DNA from: Pseudomonadales bacterium | Lineage (GTDB): Bacteria > Pseudomonadota > Gammaproteobacteria > Pseudomonadales > Azotimanducaceae | DNA: 32,912 nt | Reading direction: 5' to 3' | Assembly (NCBI GenBank): GCA_028279305.1 | Contig: JANQOA010000035.1 | Location: forward strand, 1 to 32,912 | Shown: positions 1 to 8,900 of the stretch, one piece after another | Numbering within the stretch: position 1 is the first letter of the stretch | Layout of the letters: every line of letters begins with the position of its first letter | The notes under the pieces: generated by a model | What the model was told of the DNA's origin: nothing | Seen by the model: the letters and a program-made list of their open reading frames with translations, nothing else | Database searches by the model: none | Program-made: the position numbers and the translations under genes

Positions 1-74
1 ACTATGTTGAAGGCTGGAAGCGCTCTCGCACCCAGACCGAATACAGCTCTTGGAACCACTACGTTAAGGTATAA
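1..74 (+). CDS. 3' end of an unidentified gene (partial)
   Basis: An open frame (codons starting at position 3) runs from the window edge to a TAA at 72-74. It encodes 23 residues rich in Tyr, Trp, Arg and Lys, ending in NHYVKV. I do not recognise the family from so short a tail. It does not end in the aromatic residue typical of an outer-membrane barrel. The strong terminator at 145-179 follows 70 bp later in the same orientation, which supports a real gene end here. Confidence 0.5.
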   Translation, partial: YVEGWKRSRTQTEYSSWNHYVKV

Positions 75-144
75 CTTCCGGGTTAACCTCAACGCTGGCT
101 CGGGGCCGAAAGAACATCCTCCAAGGATCTTCCAAGGCCCAATC

Positions 145-179
145 AAAAACCCCGCTTTTTAAGCGGGGTTTTTTGTTTT
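145..179 (+). terminator. Rho-independent terminator
   Basis: A perfect 13-bp stem (145-157 with 161-173) encloses a TTT loop. The GC core is CCCCGC/GCGGGG, and the right arm runs into a T-rich tract through 179. It lies 70 bp after the stop codon of the partial upstream gene. Because the left arm begins with five A residues, it could also work on the minus strand for the acetyltransferase gene ending at 285. Confidence 0.9.
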
Positions 180-218
180 GGATTTGCCGGGCTGAAGCAG
201 CAACTTACCCGCCCTGGT

Positions 219-298
219 TTTCAGTCGCCCTCGTCTTCAGTCACATTGTTCTTCAGTCACATTGGTCTTCAGTCGCATTAACCTTCAGTAATGGTCCG
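219..298. repeat. Five-unit 16-bp tandem repeat
   Basis: TTCAG recurs with an exact 16-bp period at 220, 236, 252, 268 and 284. The units are 219-234, 235-250, 251-266, 267-282 and 283-298. The middle units are nearly identical (consensus CTTCAGTCACATTGGT), and the first and last are diverged. On the minus strand every unit carries TGA, and the TGA in the last unit is the actual stop codon of the acetyltransferase gene (285-287). The array therefore starts at a gene's stop codon and extends downstream. Confidence 0.85.
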
Positions 299-1499
299 GG
301 CTGTGCGGTGCCGCGTGCACCGCAAATATTTCATCCAGCCGGCTCAGGGTCTGCCCGTCCGCTTCAATCAACCCCCACCCGGCCAGACGCCGCGCGCTGT
401 GCATGCCGGTATACAGCGAAGACAGGGTCTTTATCGACATGCGCGCGCAGCGGCTGCCGCCGGCTGCGGCTGTAACCTGCGCCGCGCCATTGTCAGCCTG
501 CAGAAGCCAGGCGCCGTTGTTCCACGGCGCCAGGTCGTCCCCATGCACTTCTATACCCACTTCGCCGCTGCCCAGATAGCCGCGCTGCTGCAGGGCGGTA
601 GGCGCATCCACCACCCGCATCCAACTGCCCTCCTGGTCGCGGGCGTGCAACATGCGCGGTTCAAAAAACAACTCCGGCGCCGGATCATCCAGCGGCGCCT
701 TCTGCCACCGCACCCGGCCGACCAGGTCATGCTGGCCGAGAAAATGCCAGATAGAGCGGTAGGCATCCAGATCCAGCCAGACCAGGTCGCGGACGATAAT
801 CTCCTGGCCGCGGGCGGCGTGGTCAACTTTGTCTGAACGCAGGGTGTAAATCACATAGCCGCGCGGCTGCCCGCCGGCATAAGCTACCGCCGCATGCACC
901 GGGCCGTTACCGTCCTGCTGCAATACGTTATTGGTCCACAGCGGGCCGGAACGGTGCAGGTAGCCGAACCTCGGCGCAACAAACTCGCGGTACAGGGCTT
1001 TGAGTGTATCCATGGCAGCAGCGGGGTCCTCGCGCTGCAGTCTGCAGCCGCCTACGTCGCCGTCAAAAAAACGGATGTCCACGGTATCCACCGCATAGTG
1101 CCGGTTGACCCCGGCCGCCGCATAACCATAACGTTGGTAGATGGCAGCCTGGGACGCCCACAAGCCGGCCATACTCTGGCCGCGCTCGCGCTGTTCCGCC
1201 AGCGCGCGCGTAACAATTTGCCGCACCAGGCCGCGGCGCCGGTATTCCGGCGCGGTGCCCACCGCAGTCACGCCGGCAAAATCCAGCGCCCGGCCGTTGG
1301 CGCGCATCTTAAAAGGAAAAGCAGCAAACGATGCCGCCATGGTGGCGCCGTCAAAAGCACACAGCGTCCACTCTGGGCGCACCGACGTCGACGTTATGTT
1401 TTCCGCTTCATCACCGTATGAGCCGCCGTAAACATAAGCCGCCAGCAACCCCAGTTGGCTCATTTCCGCTGGCGTGGCGGGCCTGATATCAAATGCCAC
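285..1499 (-). CDS. Eis-like GNAT N-acetyltransferase
   Basis: A 404-residue protein. Residues 77-96 form the acetyl-CoA-binding motif A (VTAVGTAPEYRRRGL followed by a helix), and RYGY near 125 is typical of the Eis type. The length fits Eis architecture: two GNAT domains plus a C-terminal sterol-carrier-protein-like domain. Known Eis proteins acetylate amines, including aminoglycosides and lysines on proteins; the substrate here is unknown. The start is GTG (1497-1499), with GGGGGAG about 3 nt upstream. It is the last gene of a minus-strand block, 70 bp beyond the TorF-like gene. Its stop lies inside the 16-bp repeat array. Confidence 0.8.
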   Translation of the reverse strand: MAFDIRPATPAEMSQLGLLAAYVYGGSYGDEAENITSTSVRPEWTLCAFDGATMAASFAAFPFKMRANGRALDFAGVTAVGTAPEYRRRGLVRQIVTRALAEQRERGQSMAGLWASQAAIYQRYGYAAAGVNRHYAVDTVDIRFFDGDVGGCRLQREDPAAAMDTLKALYREFVAPRFGYLHRSGPLWTNNVLQQDGNGPVHAAVAYAGGQPRGYVIYTLRSDKVDHAARGQEIIVRDLVWLDLDAYRSIWHFLGQHDLVGRVRWQKAPLDDPAPELFFEPRMLHARDQEGSWMRVVDAPTALQQRGYLGSGEVGIEVHGDDLAPWNNGAWLLQADNGAAQVTAAAGGSRCARMSIKTLSSLYTGMHSARRLAGWGLIEADGQTLSRLDEIFAVHAAPHSPDHY

Positions 1500-1569
1500 G
1501 GTCTCCCCCGCTGCCGGTTAATCCCCGTCATCTTAGCGGATCGCTGCTGTCTTTTGAAAAGCCGGGACG

Positions 1570-2316
1570 TTAGAAGCGTGCGGAAAACTGCCGCGCGATG
1601 CTGACCAGCCAGCGGTTGTCCACCGTGCGCCAGGGGTTGCGGTGCCCCAGCACATCCACCCACACCACCTGCAATTGGTAAGCGCCCAGCGCCCACCCGG
1701 CACCGGCTTCCAGGTAGGTAAAGTCATCCGCCAGCACCCCGTCGGCAAAATGCCGCCCGGCGTTGGCAAACGCGGTAACTCGCCGGGGCAGCGGGTGCCT
1801 GTAAGTGATTTCCGCTATCCGGGTATGGCGGCCGCGGGCCGCCCAGTTGTCACCTTCAGCCACCAGCAGCGTCCAGCGTTCGCCCAGATGCGCGGCAAGC
1901 TGCAGCTCATTCCATTCATAGCGGCGGCCGTGCACCCGGGCGTCAAAAGTGTACCGCTGCAAAGTAACATCCGTCGCCAGCCAGGGCCGCCAGCGCTTCT
2001 GGTAACCGAGCAGGTAGTCTGCTTCGTAACGCCGGTCGTCGCTGTCGAAATCCACCCGGCTGGCCCACACCCCGGCGTACAGCCCCGACGCCAGGCGCAC
2101 TTCCAATTGCCCCTGCAGTACCGGCCGGTGGTCGGCAACCAGCTCAAAACCGCGGTAAAAAGCGCCGGATTTAACCGCCAGCGTACCCTGAACCGTGGTT
2201 TCGGCGCTGACGGATGCCGTCCATACACACAACCCCAGGCACAGCACCGCAAGGCCCGCGCGGTCAACAGACCGTGCCGGTACTGTTGCGCGTATTTCAG
2301 CGGCAGGCGCGTACAT
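1570..2316 (-). CDS. TorF-family putative outer-membrane porin
   Basis: A 248-residue protein with a signal peptide (hydrophobic stretch at about 20-37, cleavage likely after SVSA). The rest alternates polar and hydrophobic residues as in beta-strands and ends in Phe, the usual barrel-assembly signal. YRGFELVADHRPVLQGQLEV and SGLYAGVWASRVDF match the pattern of the TorF/Gcw_chp family (YRG/FRG near the N-terminus, then a GxYAGxWxSNVDF-like stretch). The family's transport role is poorly defined. The ATG start lies 20 bp inside the 3' end of the subtilase gene, so the two are probably co-translated as the last members of the sigma factor operon. Confidence 0.7.
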   Translation of the reverse strand: MYAPAAEIRATVPARSVDRAGLAVLCLGLCVWTASVSAETTVQGTLAVKSGAFYRGFELVADHRPVLQGQLEVRLASGLYAGVWASRVDFDSDDRRYEADYLLGYQKRWRPWLATDVTLQRYTFDARVHGRRYEWNELQLAAHLGERWTLLVAEGDNWAARGRHTRIAEITYRHPLPRRVTAFANAGRHFADGVLADDFTYLEAGAGWALGAYQLQVVWVDVLGHRNPWRTVDNRWLVSIARQFSARF

Positions 2317-3532
2317 CGTAAATCACCTGGGCTCCGGGGGCCGCGTGACAGCCCTGCGCAAAACGCGCCAGATCGCGTTCGGTGACGCTATGCGAATGAT
2401 GGGCGCGCAACAGGGCAGCAATGCCGGTAAAACCCGCCGCCGCTATGGACGTGCCGCGGAACAGCTGATAGCCGCCGCCGGCCTGGGTGGTCAGGTGTTC
2501 CGCCGGTGCAAACCAGTAACCCAGGTCCGCGCCGACACTGAATACCCCCGGCATGTCAGCCGGAAAATTAGCTTCCGGTACAGAAGAATTGTCAGCGGCA
2601 ATCAGAATCATGCCCAAACCCCGGGCAGCGCTGAGTAAATCCCGCAACAGCGGGTCCGACGGCCCGGCCAGGCTCATATTAAGGATGTGCATGCGGCGGT
2701 CGATGGCTGACTGCACCGCCCGGGCAATGGAAAACGAATCACAGGCAGTGCCGTGGCTGGAACTGTCGCAAGCTCCGAACACATGTACCTGCGCCTCCGG
2801 CGCAATCCCCACCACGCCCTGTTTGTTGCCGCCCGCCGCGGCGATCACCCCGGCCACCGCGGTGCCATGCATCATCGCCAACGGCGCTAACGGCGCCGCC
2901 GAGGCGCGGCGGCTGACAAAATGATGTTGCGAAACAATCTGGCCGTGCAGGTCCGGATGGCTGTCGTCGACGTTGCTGTCGATGATACCCACCTTAACGT
3001 TCTGCCCGCGGCTGTGGCCGTGCAGTTGCATCAACGCCCGGGTATGTTTGCCGTATTGCAATTCAAACAGCGGATCGTTGTAAGGCGGGTTGTAAGCACC
3101 GCCCTGGGTGCTGCCGGTCATACCATGAAACTGCTGGTTGCGTTGTACCCGGTGTACCCACCGGTTGCGGCTGAGCGCATCCATGACCTGCTGTACATCC
3201 GCGGCCGCCGGCACAACGTAGGCCACACAATAAAGCCCCAGCGCCGGCACCGGCCAGCCGTCGCGGAGTTGCAGATTGTAGCGGCTGGCCAGTTGTTTCA
3301 CCCGGCTGCGCGTATGCAGGTCCGCATCCCAGACCGAACCGCTGCGGTAGGCGCGCTGGGAGCCGCTGTAAAGCTCCGGCACCAGCCGCGGCACCTCAAA
3401 AGTAACCAGGATTTCCTGCGGCGCATCAGCACCCTGCCCCGCAGACTGCTGCAACTTACCGGCACAGGCGCTGACCAGCATCGCCGCCCCTGCCAGCAGC
3501 AGGGTTCTACACACCCGCCGACAGCGCTTCAA
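2297..3532 (-). CDS. Subtilisin-like (S8) lipoprotein serine protease
   Basis: A 411-residue protein. A signal peptide ends in the lipobox VSAC (lipidated Cys23), so it should be membrane-anchored facing the periplasm or surface. Residues 41-131 look like an I9-type propeptide. The S8 domain follows: Asp185 (GIIDSNVD), His222 (HGTAVAG), oxyanion Asn315 (AADN) and Ser362 (GTSIAAAG). The usual Pro after the catalytic Ser motif (GTSMAAP) is Ala. The triad is intact, so it should be active. The start is TTG 3530-3532, one base after the anti-sigma stop, with GGAG 7 nt upstream. A GTG at 3514 is an alternative. Its place between the anti-sigma and TorF-like genes suggests it acts in this signalling unit, possibly by cutting the anti-sigma factor (inference). 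Confidence 0.85.
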   Translation of the reverse strand: MKRCRRVCRTLLLAGAAMLVSACAGKLQQSAGQGADAPQEILVTFEVPRLVPELYSGSQRAYRSGSVWDADLHTRSRVKQLASRYNLQLRDGWPVPALGLYCVAYVVPAAADVQQVMDALSRNRWVHRVQRNQQFHGMTGSTQGGAYNPPYNDPLFELQYGKHTRALMQLHGHSRGQNVKVGIIDSNVDDSHPDLHGQIVSQHHFVSRRASAAPLAPLAMMHGTAVAGVIAAAGGNKQGVVGIAPEAQVHVFGACDSSSHGTACDSFSIARAVQSAIDRRMHILNMSLAGPSDPLLRDLLSAARGLGMILIAADNSSVPEANFPADMPGVFSVGADLGYWFAPAEHLTTQAGGGYQLFRGTSIAAAGFTGIAALLRAHHSHSVTERDLARFAQGCHAAPGAQVIYDVRACR

Positions 3533-3533
3533 T

Positions 3534-4130
3534 TCAACGCTCCACGCTCAGCCAACTGACAATGTCATGCTCACGCAGAGTGCGCAGCCGCTCGCCGCCG
3601 GGGGGCTGGCTGAAGCTCAGGCGGTAGATGCCTCCTGCACTGGGGTTGCCCACCAGGGTGCCGCCGCTGTGCAATACAAACTGCCGGATACTGCTCTCCG
3701 CCGCCTGGGGATGAAAAGCCACCTGCACCACATAACCATCCGCCGGCGTGCTGAGCAGCCGGTAACCCGCCGGATCGCCGGGTAACACCACCGCCAGCGC
3801 TGCAACCAGCAGCACGCCTGCGGCTGCGGCCGCGGGCCACAAGCGTCTGAGCGGCATCACCGCATAACCGCGCGGACGGCACGCCGCAGCCGACCGCGCG
3901 CTTCTGACTTTTTCCAGCAGCGGTCCCGGGTCCACCGGACCCGCCGCGGCCGGGTCCAGGGTTTCCGCGCGGTTAAACCATTGCATCTGCTTGACCGTGG
4001 CCTGCAACTCATCCCGGCAGGCCGGACAACCGCGCAGGTGCGCGGTAACCTGTTCCATCTCCTGCTCGTTCAATGTGCCGTTGACGTACCAGGGTAAAAG
4101 TTTTTCGAAACTGTGGTGGCTTGTGGTCAT
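3534..4130 (-). CDS. Zinc-type anti-sigma factor with periplasmic propeptide-like domain
   Basis: A 198-residue protein. The N-terminal cytoplasmic ZAS/zf-HC2 domain has the His31-x3-Cys35-x2-Cys38 signature, which binds zinc and holds ECF sigma factors. One membrane helix lies at about 97-116. The C-terminal periplasmic part (about 130-198) has beta-alpha-beta character and the pattern GIYRLSF...RLRTLREHDIVSWL. This parallels the propeptide-like region of the adjacent subtilase (GLYCVAY...VMDALSRNRWVHRV). The ATG start follows the sigma stop by 2 bp, so translation is coupled. It should hold the sigma factor inactive until a periplasmic signal or proteolysis releases it (family knowledge plus inference). 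Confidence 0.85.
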   Translation of the reverse strand: MTTSHHSFEKLLPWYVNGTLNEQEMEQVTAHLRGCPACRDELQATVKQMQWFNRAETLDPAAAGPVDPGPLLEKVRSARSAAACRPRGYAVMPLRRLWPAAAAAGVLLVAALAVVLPGDPAGYRLLSTPADGYVVQVAFHPQAAESSIRQFVLHSGGTLVGNPSAGGIYRLSFSQPPGGERLRTLREHDIVSWLSVER

Positions 4131-4132
4131 GT

Positions 4133-4621
4133 TCAGGCTTCCAACAATGTTTTTAACGTCTTGCGGGCATTGAACATGCGCGACTTAACGGTGTTTTCGG
4201 GGCACCCCAGAATTTCGCTGATCTCCCGGTAGGAGTAGCCGAACTCATACGTCAACACCACCACGGCACTTTGCGCCGGCGGCAATTGACGGATCGCCGC
4301 AGCCACTTCCTGGCTGGGGTCCGGGCCGGTGGCGGGTATTTCCGGTTCCGGCGTACGCGTCTGCGCGCGGCTGAGCGCTTTCAACATTTTTTTGTACGCT
4401 ATGCCAAAAATCCAGGTGGACGGGCTTGAATCCCCGCGGAAGCCCGCGCTGTTACGCCACACCACAAACAGCACATCGTTAATGACCTCTTCAATCATCG
4501 CGGCACTGGAGGTGAAGCGCAGCAGAAAGCGCGCCAGGCGCGGTTGATAAGCGGTATATAACAGCGTCAACGCCGCTTCGTCACCGGCGGCGATGCGCTG
4601 CAGCCATTCACGTTCCTGCAC
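4133..4621 (-). CDS. ECF-type RNA polymerase sigma factor
   Basis: About 162 residues. Region 2 carries ALTLLYTAYQPRLARFLLRF and the EEVINDVLFVVWRN segment with a nearby TWIFGIAYKK (2.4-like). Region 4 has LPPAQSAVVVLTYEFGYSYR and a helix-turn-helix ending ENTVKSRMFNARKTL. This is the standard two-domain ECF layout. I chose GTG 4619-4621 because GGGGGA lies 10 nt upstream and the resulting protein begins as ECF factors usually do. A longer TTG start at 4651 is open, but it would sit only about 16 nt from the predicted -10 element. It is first in the operon sigma, anti-sigma, subtilase, TorF-like, and is probably autoregulated from the element at 4667-4696. Confidence 0.88.
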   Translation of the reverse strand: MQEREWLQRIAAGDEAALTLLYTAYQPRLARFLLRFTSSAAMIEEVINDVLFVVWRNSAGFRGDSSPSTWIFGIAYKKMLKALSRAQTRTPEPEIPATGPDPSQEVAAAIRQLPPAQSAVVVLTYEFGYSYREISEILGCPENTVKSRMFNARKTLKTLLEA

Positions 4622-4666
4622 GTTTCCAGTATCCCCCACACTGAAGTACAAATACCCCTGCTTTAA

Positions 4667-4696
4667 GTTAGTTCCCGCATCCAGGCAAATGGTTCA
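4667..4696 (-). promoter_or_regulatory. Candidate ECF promoter for the sigma factor operon
   Basis: On the minus strand TGAACC (4696-4691) is followed after exactly 18 nt by ACTAAC (4672-4667). The facing plus-strand element at 4721-4750 has the same TGAACC, the same 18-nt spacing and ACTTAC. GAAC-containing -35 boxes are common for ECF sigma factors. The spacers themselves do not resemble each other, as expected for promoters rather than a simple duplication. The -10 assignment is inference. Confidence 0.5.
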
Positions 4697-4726
4697 CCGG
4701 GAAAAAAATATTTTTGCCGCTGAACC
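4691..4726. repeat. 36-bp imperfect inverted repeat between divergent genes
   Basis: The outer arms GGTTCACCGG (4691-4700) and CCGCTGAACC (4717-4726) are complementary at 9 of 10 positions. The centre is A/T-rich and also nearly palindromic, giving 15 of 18 matching positions per half. The arms contain the two divergent TGAACC boxes. It may be just two head-to-head -35 elements, or an operator for a dimeric regulator. Confidence 0.6.
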
Positions 4727-4750
4727 TTGAACCGCTGAAACCGCACTTAC
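4721..4750 (+). promoter_or_regulatory. Candidate ECF promoter for the cytochrome-porin operon
   Basis: TGAACC (4721-4726), an 18-nt spacer and ACTTAC (4745-4750) mirror the minus-strand element at 4667-4696. The -10-like box lies 40 nt upstream of the ATG at 4790, a sensible leader length. It suggests the ECF factor encoded next door also transcribes this operon (inference). Confidence 0.45.
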
Positions 4751-4789
4751 TGCCCGCCAATACTTCAGTTGCACGGGGGATGTACGGGG

Positions 4790-5875
4790 ATGATCCATCC
4801 TGGCGGATGCCGCAGCGTCAGGCTTGCGGCCGTTTTTCTGGGCTTGTGGGTAACCAGCGCCGCAGCGGAACCCTACCTGGCCGTGCGTCAGGGGATGGAT
4901 TGCGGGCAGTGTCACGTTAACCCCAGCGGCGGCGGCCTGCGTAACGCTTTTGGCAATGTGTACGGGCAAAACCAGTTGAGCGCCACGCCGAACACCGGTA
5001 TTACCGAAAGCTGGACCGGTGAATTCAGCCGCTACTTTGCCGCCGGCGGCAACCTGCGCGTAGCCGCCACCCAGGCGGACATCGACAACACCGATACCAA
5101 TCTGGATTTTGCCACCCAGCGCGCCACCCTGTACCTGGGCGTCAACCTGCACGAACGGGTGAGCCTGTACATCGACCAGCAGGTAGCGCCCGGCGGGTCC
5201 CTGAACCGCGAAGCCTGGATAAAACTGAACTACAACCGTTTTTACCTGAAAGCCGGCAAGATGTTTATGCCTTTTGGCTGGCGCCTGGAGGACAACAACA
5301 CGCTGGTTCGGCAAATCTCCGGCATCAATATGCTGCAGGGTGACGACGGCCTGGAAATCGGCTGGTCCCAGGGTGCTTACAGCGTGCAGCTGGCAGCCAC
5401 CAATGGCAACGGCGGCGCGGCGGAACGGGACGACGGCAAACAATTCACCCTGCGCGCCGCGCGCGCCGCCAGCCGCTGGCAACTGGGCATCAGCGCAGTC
5501 AACAACAACACCGACTTTATCGACCGCGCCGGCGGCGGCGTATTTGCCGGCCTGCAGACCGGCGCGGTGACCTGGCTGCTGGAGTACAACCTGCTGGAAG
5601 ACAAGCCGGACGCAGCCGGCGCTGACGAAGAGTTTCAGGTGGGTCTGCTGGAAGCCAACTGGCTGATCAGCCGCGGCCACAATCTGAAACTGACCGCTGA
5701 ACACACCCGTTCCGATCTCACCCGGGACAGCAGCCAGCGCTACGGTCTGGTCTACGAGGCCACCCCGCTGCCTTTTGCCCAGGTCCGCATCGGCTACCGC
5801 GAGCGCGACAGCGACAACAACAACCCGCTGCTGAACGGCAGTGAGGGTTTTATCGAACTGCACGGCTTTTTCTGA
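4790..5875 (+). CDS. Outer-membrane barrel protein with N-terminal c-type heme motif (cytochrome-porin fusion)
   Basis: A 361-residue protein. A signal peptide (hydrophobic 12-22, cleavage after about Ala26) is followed almost at once by MDCGQCHVNP, a CXXCH heme-attachment motif at Cys38-His42, then SGGGLRNAFG. The remaining 300 residues have the alternating pattern of a porin-like barrel (AGKMFMPFGWRLED resembles phosphate-selective-porin strands) and end in GFF. One heme fused to a barrel is the architecture of Cyc2 outer-membrane cytochromes, but this one is shorter and the heme-flanking sequence differs, so the Fe(II) oxidase role is not implied. I chose ATG 4790 because GGGGGA lies 9 nt upstream; TTG 4769 is an alternative. 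It heads a two-gene unit with the CHRD lipoprotein. Confidence 0.75.
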   Translation: MIHPGGCRSVRLAAVFLGLWVTSAAAEPYLAVRQGMDCGQCHVNPSGGGLRNAFGNVYGQNQLSATPNTGITESWTGEFSRYFAAGGNLRVAATQADIDNTDTNLDFATQRATLYLGVNLHERVSLYIDQQVAPGGSLNREAWIKLNYNRFYLKAGKMFMPFGWRLEDNNTLVRQISGINMLQGDDGLEIGWSQGAYSVQLAATNGNGGAAERDDGKQFTLRAARAASRWQLGISAVNNNTDFIDRAGGGVFAGLQTGAVTWLLEYNLLEDKPDAAGADEEFQVGLLEANWLISRGHNLKLTAEHTRSDLTRDSSQRYGLVYEATPLPFAQVRIGYRERDSDNNNPLLNGSEGFIELHGFF

Positions 5876-5893
5876 CCGGCCTGCCGTGCACCG

Positions 5894-5917
5894 CTTAATC
5901 ACATCACTTAATCACAT
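5894..5917. repeat. Short direct repeat before the CHRD gene
   Basis: CTTAATCACAT occurs at 5894-5904 and again at 5907-5917, two bases apart, in the 53-bp gap between the two plus-strand genes. The second copy runs into the ribosome-binding site (GAGGGGGA). It could be a binding site or just a local duplication. Confidence 0.5.
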
Positions 5918-5928
5918 GAGGGGGAATC

Positions 5929-8900
5929 GTGATCACCAACTCCACTCGGCTTAGCGGCAGTGCCGCACTGCTGCTTGTTATCCTGACTCTAGGCGCCTGC
6001 GGCGGCGGCGGCAGCAGCCGCAGCAACACGCCGGCACCGCCGCCGCCACCCCCGGAACCTAATCTGGCGGATGCTGCGGTGTCGTTAAGCGCCGGGCAGG
6101 TGCTGGCCCGTGCGGCCGCCGCCGGCGGCGCCAGCGCCAGTGCGGACCTGACCATCAACCTGGACGACGGTAACATTTCCGGCACCCTGGATACCGGCGG
6201 CTTAACCGCCACCGCGGTCAGCCTGCGGGAGGGTTTTGCCGGTCAGAGCGGCACCGAGATTACGGCGCTGAGCGAAAACTCCGCCACCGAGTGGCAACTG
6301 CCGGACAACACCATCCTGTCTGCTAACCAGCTGCAACTGCTGGAAGACGGCGGCCTGCACCTGACCATCAGCACCAGCGAATTTCCCGATGGCGCCGTGC
6401 GCGGCCAGATTCTGCTCGGCGACCGGCAGGTGTTCGTGAACCCGGTCAGCGGCGATCAGGAAATTCCTCCGGTGGCCAGTAATGCAACCGCGGTGTCGGG
6501 GTTAACGTACAACCCCGACGACGGCAGCGTGATTGTGTACGTGCAGGCGGAAAATCTCGAAAACGCCGTGGCCGGCCACGTCCATCTGGGTTTTGCCGGT
6601 ACCAACGGGCCGGTGGTCATAGAGCTGGAGCAGGACGCTGCTGATGCCAACCGCTGGCGCTCACCGGCTGGCGCGGTCCTGGACGCGGGCCAGCAGGACA
6701 GCCTGCTGGCGGGCGAGCTCTACATCAACCTGCACACCCCGGAAAATCCTCCCGGTGAAATCCGCTGCCAGATCCTCAGTGACAACCTGGCTTTAACCCT
6801 GGTGAGCCTCAGCGGCGCCGCGGAAGTACCCGCGGTGGCCACCGCCGCCAGCGGCAGCGCCGGGCTGACTCTGAACACCGACACCGCTGAACTGCAACTG
6901 CACATCACCACCTTCGGCCTGGACGACGCGGTGGCCGCTCATGTGCACACCGGTTTTGCCGGCACCAACGGGCCGGTGGACATCGAGCTGGAGCAGGATC
7001 CCGACAATCCGGCCCACTGGCTGGCGGCGGCGGGCACCATGCTGACCGCGGAACAGCAGGACCGGCTGGACAGCGGCGCCTGGTATCTGAACGTGCATAC
7101 CCCCGCCAACCCGCCGGGGGAAGTACGCGGCCAGATTGCACCGGCGGGCATTACCGTAATTATTGCTGAATTAGACGGTAACCAGGAGGTGCCGCCGCTG
7201 ACCACCAGCGCCAGCGGCAACGCCGGCCTGACCCTGAACGACAATACCGGCGGCGTTGAAGTGCATATCACCGCCAGCGGCGTGGACGATGCCGTGGCGG
7301 CCCACGTCCACGCCGGGTTTGCCGGCGCCAACGGCCCCGTGGTGGTGGACCTGGAACAGGATGCCAACGACGTCAGCCACTGGCTGGCACCCGCGGGCAC
7401 GGTGCTGGACGAAGACCAGTTGAGCAGTTTGAACAACGGCGAGTTGTATCTGAACGTACACACCCCGGCGATACCCGCCGGGGAAATCCGCGGCCAGCTG
7501 ATCCCCGACGGGGTTACCCTGCTGTTCACGCCGATGACCGGCAATCAAAGCGTACCGCCGGTGACCAGCGCCGGCAGCGCCCTGGGCGCGGTGACGCTGA
7601 ACCTGCAAAGCCTGGCTATTGTCGCCACCATCAACGCCAGCGGCCTGGACGACGCGGTGGCCGCCCACGTGCACAGCGGTCTGGCCGGCAACACCGGCCC
7701 GGTGGAGATTGACCTGATCCAGGATCCCACCGATGTAAGCCGTTGGAGTTCAGCACCTGATGCGGTACTCAGCGGTGCACAATATGATCTGTTCAGCCGC
7801 GGCGCCCTGTATCTGAACCTGCACACGCCCGCCAACCCGCCTGGAGAAGTGCGCGGTCAAATTGTGCCCGAAGGCATTGAAGTGGCCTTGACCGCGCTGA
7901 GCCCGGGTGACGTGGTGCCCCCCGCCGCCGGCAGCGGCTCGGGCATTGCGGCGAGTACCATTACCGCCGCCACCCACACCCTGACCACCCACGTCAACCT
8001 GGCGGGGCTCAACGACGCAGATACAGTCAGCGTTCACCAGGCACCGGCCATGCAGAACGGGCCCCTGCTGTTCAATTTCACCCAGGACACAACCAATCCC
8101 GCTCACTGGATGCTGCTGGACCAGGCGCTGGACAGTGCCGTTTACGCCGCGCTGCGTAACCGCGGGCTGTACGTGCAGGCCGCCACCCCCGGTGAACCCG
8201 GCGGCGCGGTCCGCGGGCAGATTGAACCCGCCATGTCCAGCCCGGCCGCCGGCGGTACGTTCATGGTCAGCAGCATCGCCCCGGCTGACGGCAGTACCGG
8301 CACCGCGCCGGATGCCCTGACCCTGGTCTTTAACCGCAACGTTCTGGCTGACAGCGTGGATGCCGACCAGTTTGCCCTGCTCGCCAGCGGCGGCGACGCC
8401 GACTTCAGCAACGGCAATGAAACGGCGGTGGCGCTGCCGGCGGCGGCACTCAGCGGCATGGAAATCAGTTTTGATTTAAGCGCGGCGCCGCTGGCGGCTG
8501 ACACTTATCAGTTCACGCTGGACAACACGCCGCCGCTGAGCGACCCCAGCGGTGCCGTTCTGGACGGTGACGGTGACGGCAACCCGGGCGGCATTTTCAC
8601 GGCGACATTTGCCGTGGAAGCAGCCGCTCCCGCAGCGCCTACCCTGACTGAAATCCAGAACGAAATTTTCTCCGTAAGCTGTGCCTCTTCCGGCTGTCAC
8701 GGCGGCGCTACCCCGGCCCAGGGCATGAACCTGTCAGCCGGTCAGGCGTTCAGCAACATTGTCGGCGTGGCCAGCCTGCAGGCGCCTGCTTTGAACCGGG
8801 TGCAGCCCGGCGATCCGGATAACAGCTATCTGGTGCAGAAGGTTGAAGGCACCGCCGCCGGCGGGGCACGGATGCCTCTGGGCCAGCCCGCGTTAAGCAA

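Noticed and set aside
4694..5902. 402-residue minus-strand open frame opposite the cytochrome-porin
   Set aside because: It lies antisense to the heme-barrel gene and has Val/Gln/Ala-biased composition with no domain. It is a GC-rich frame shadow.
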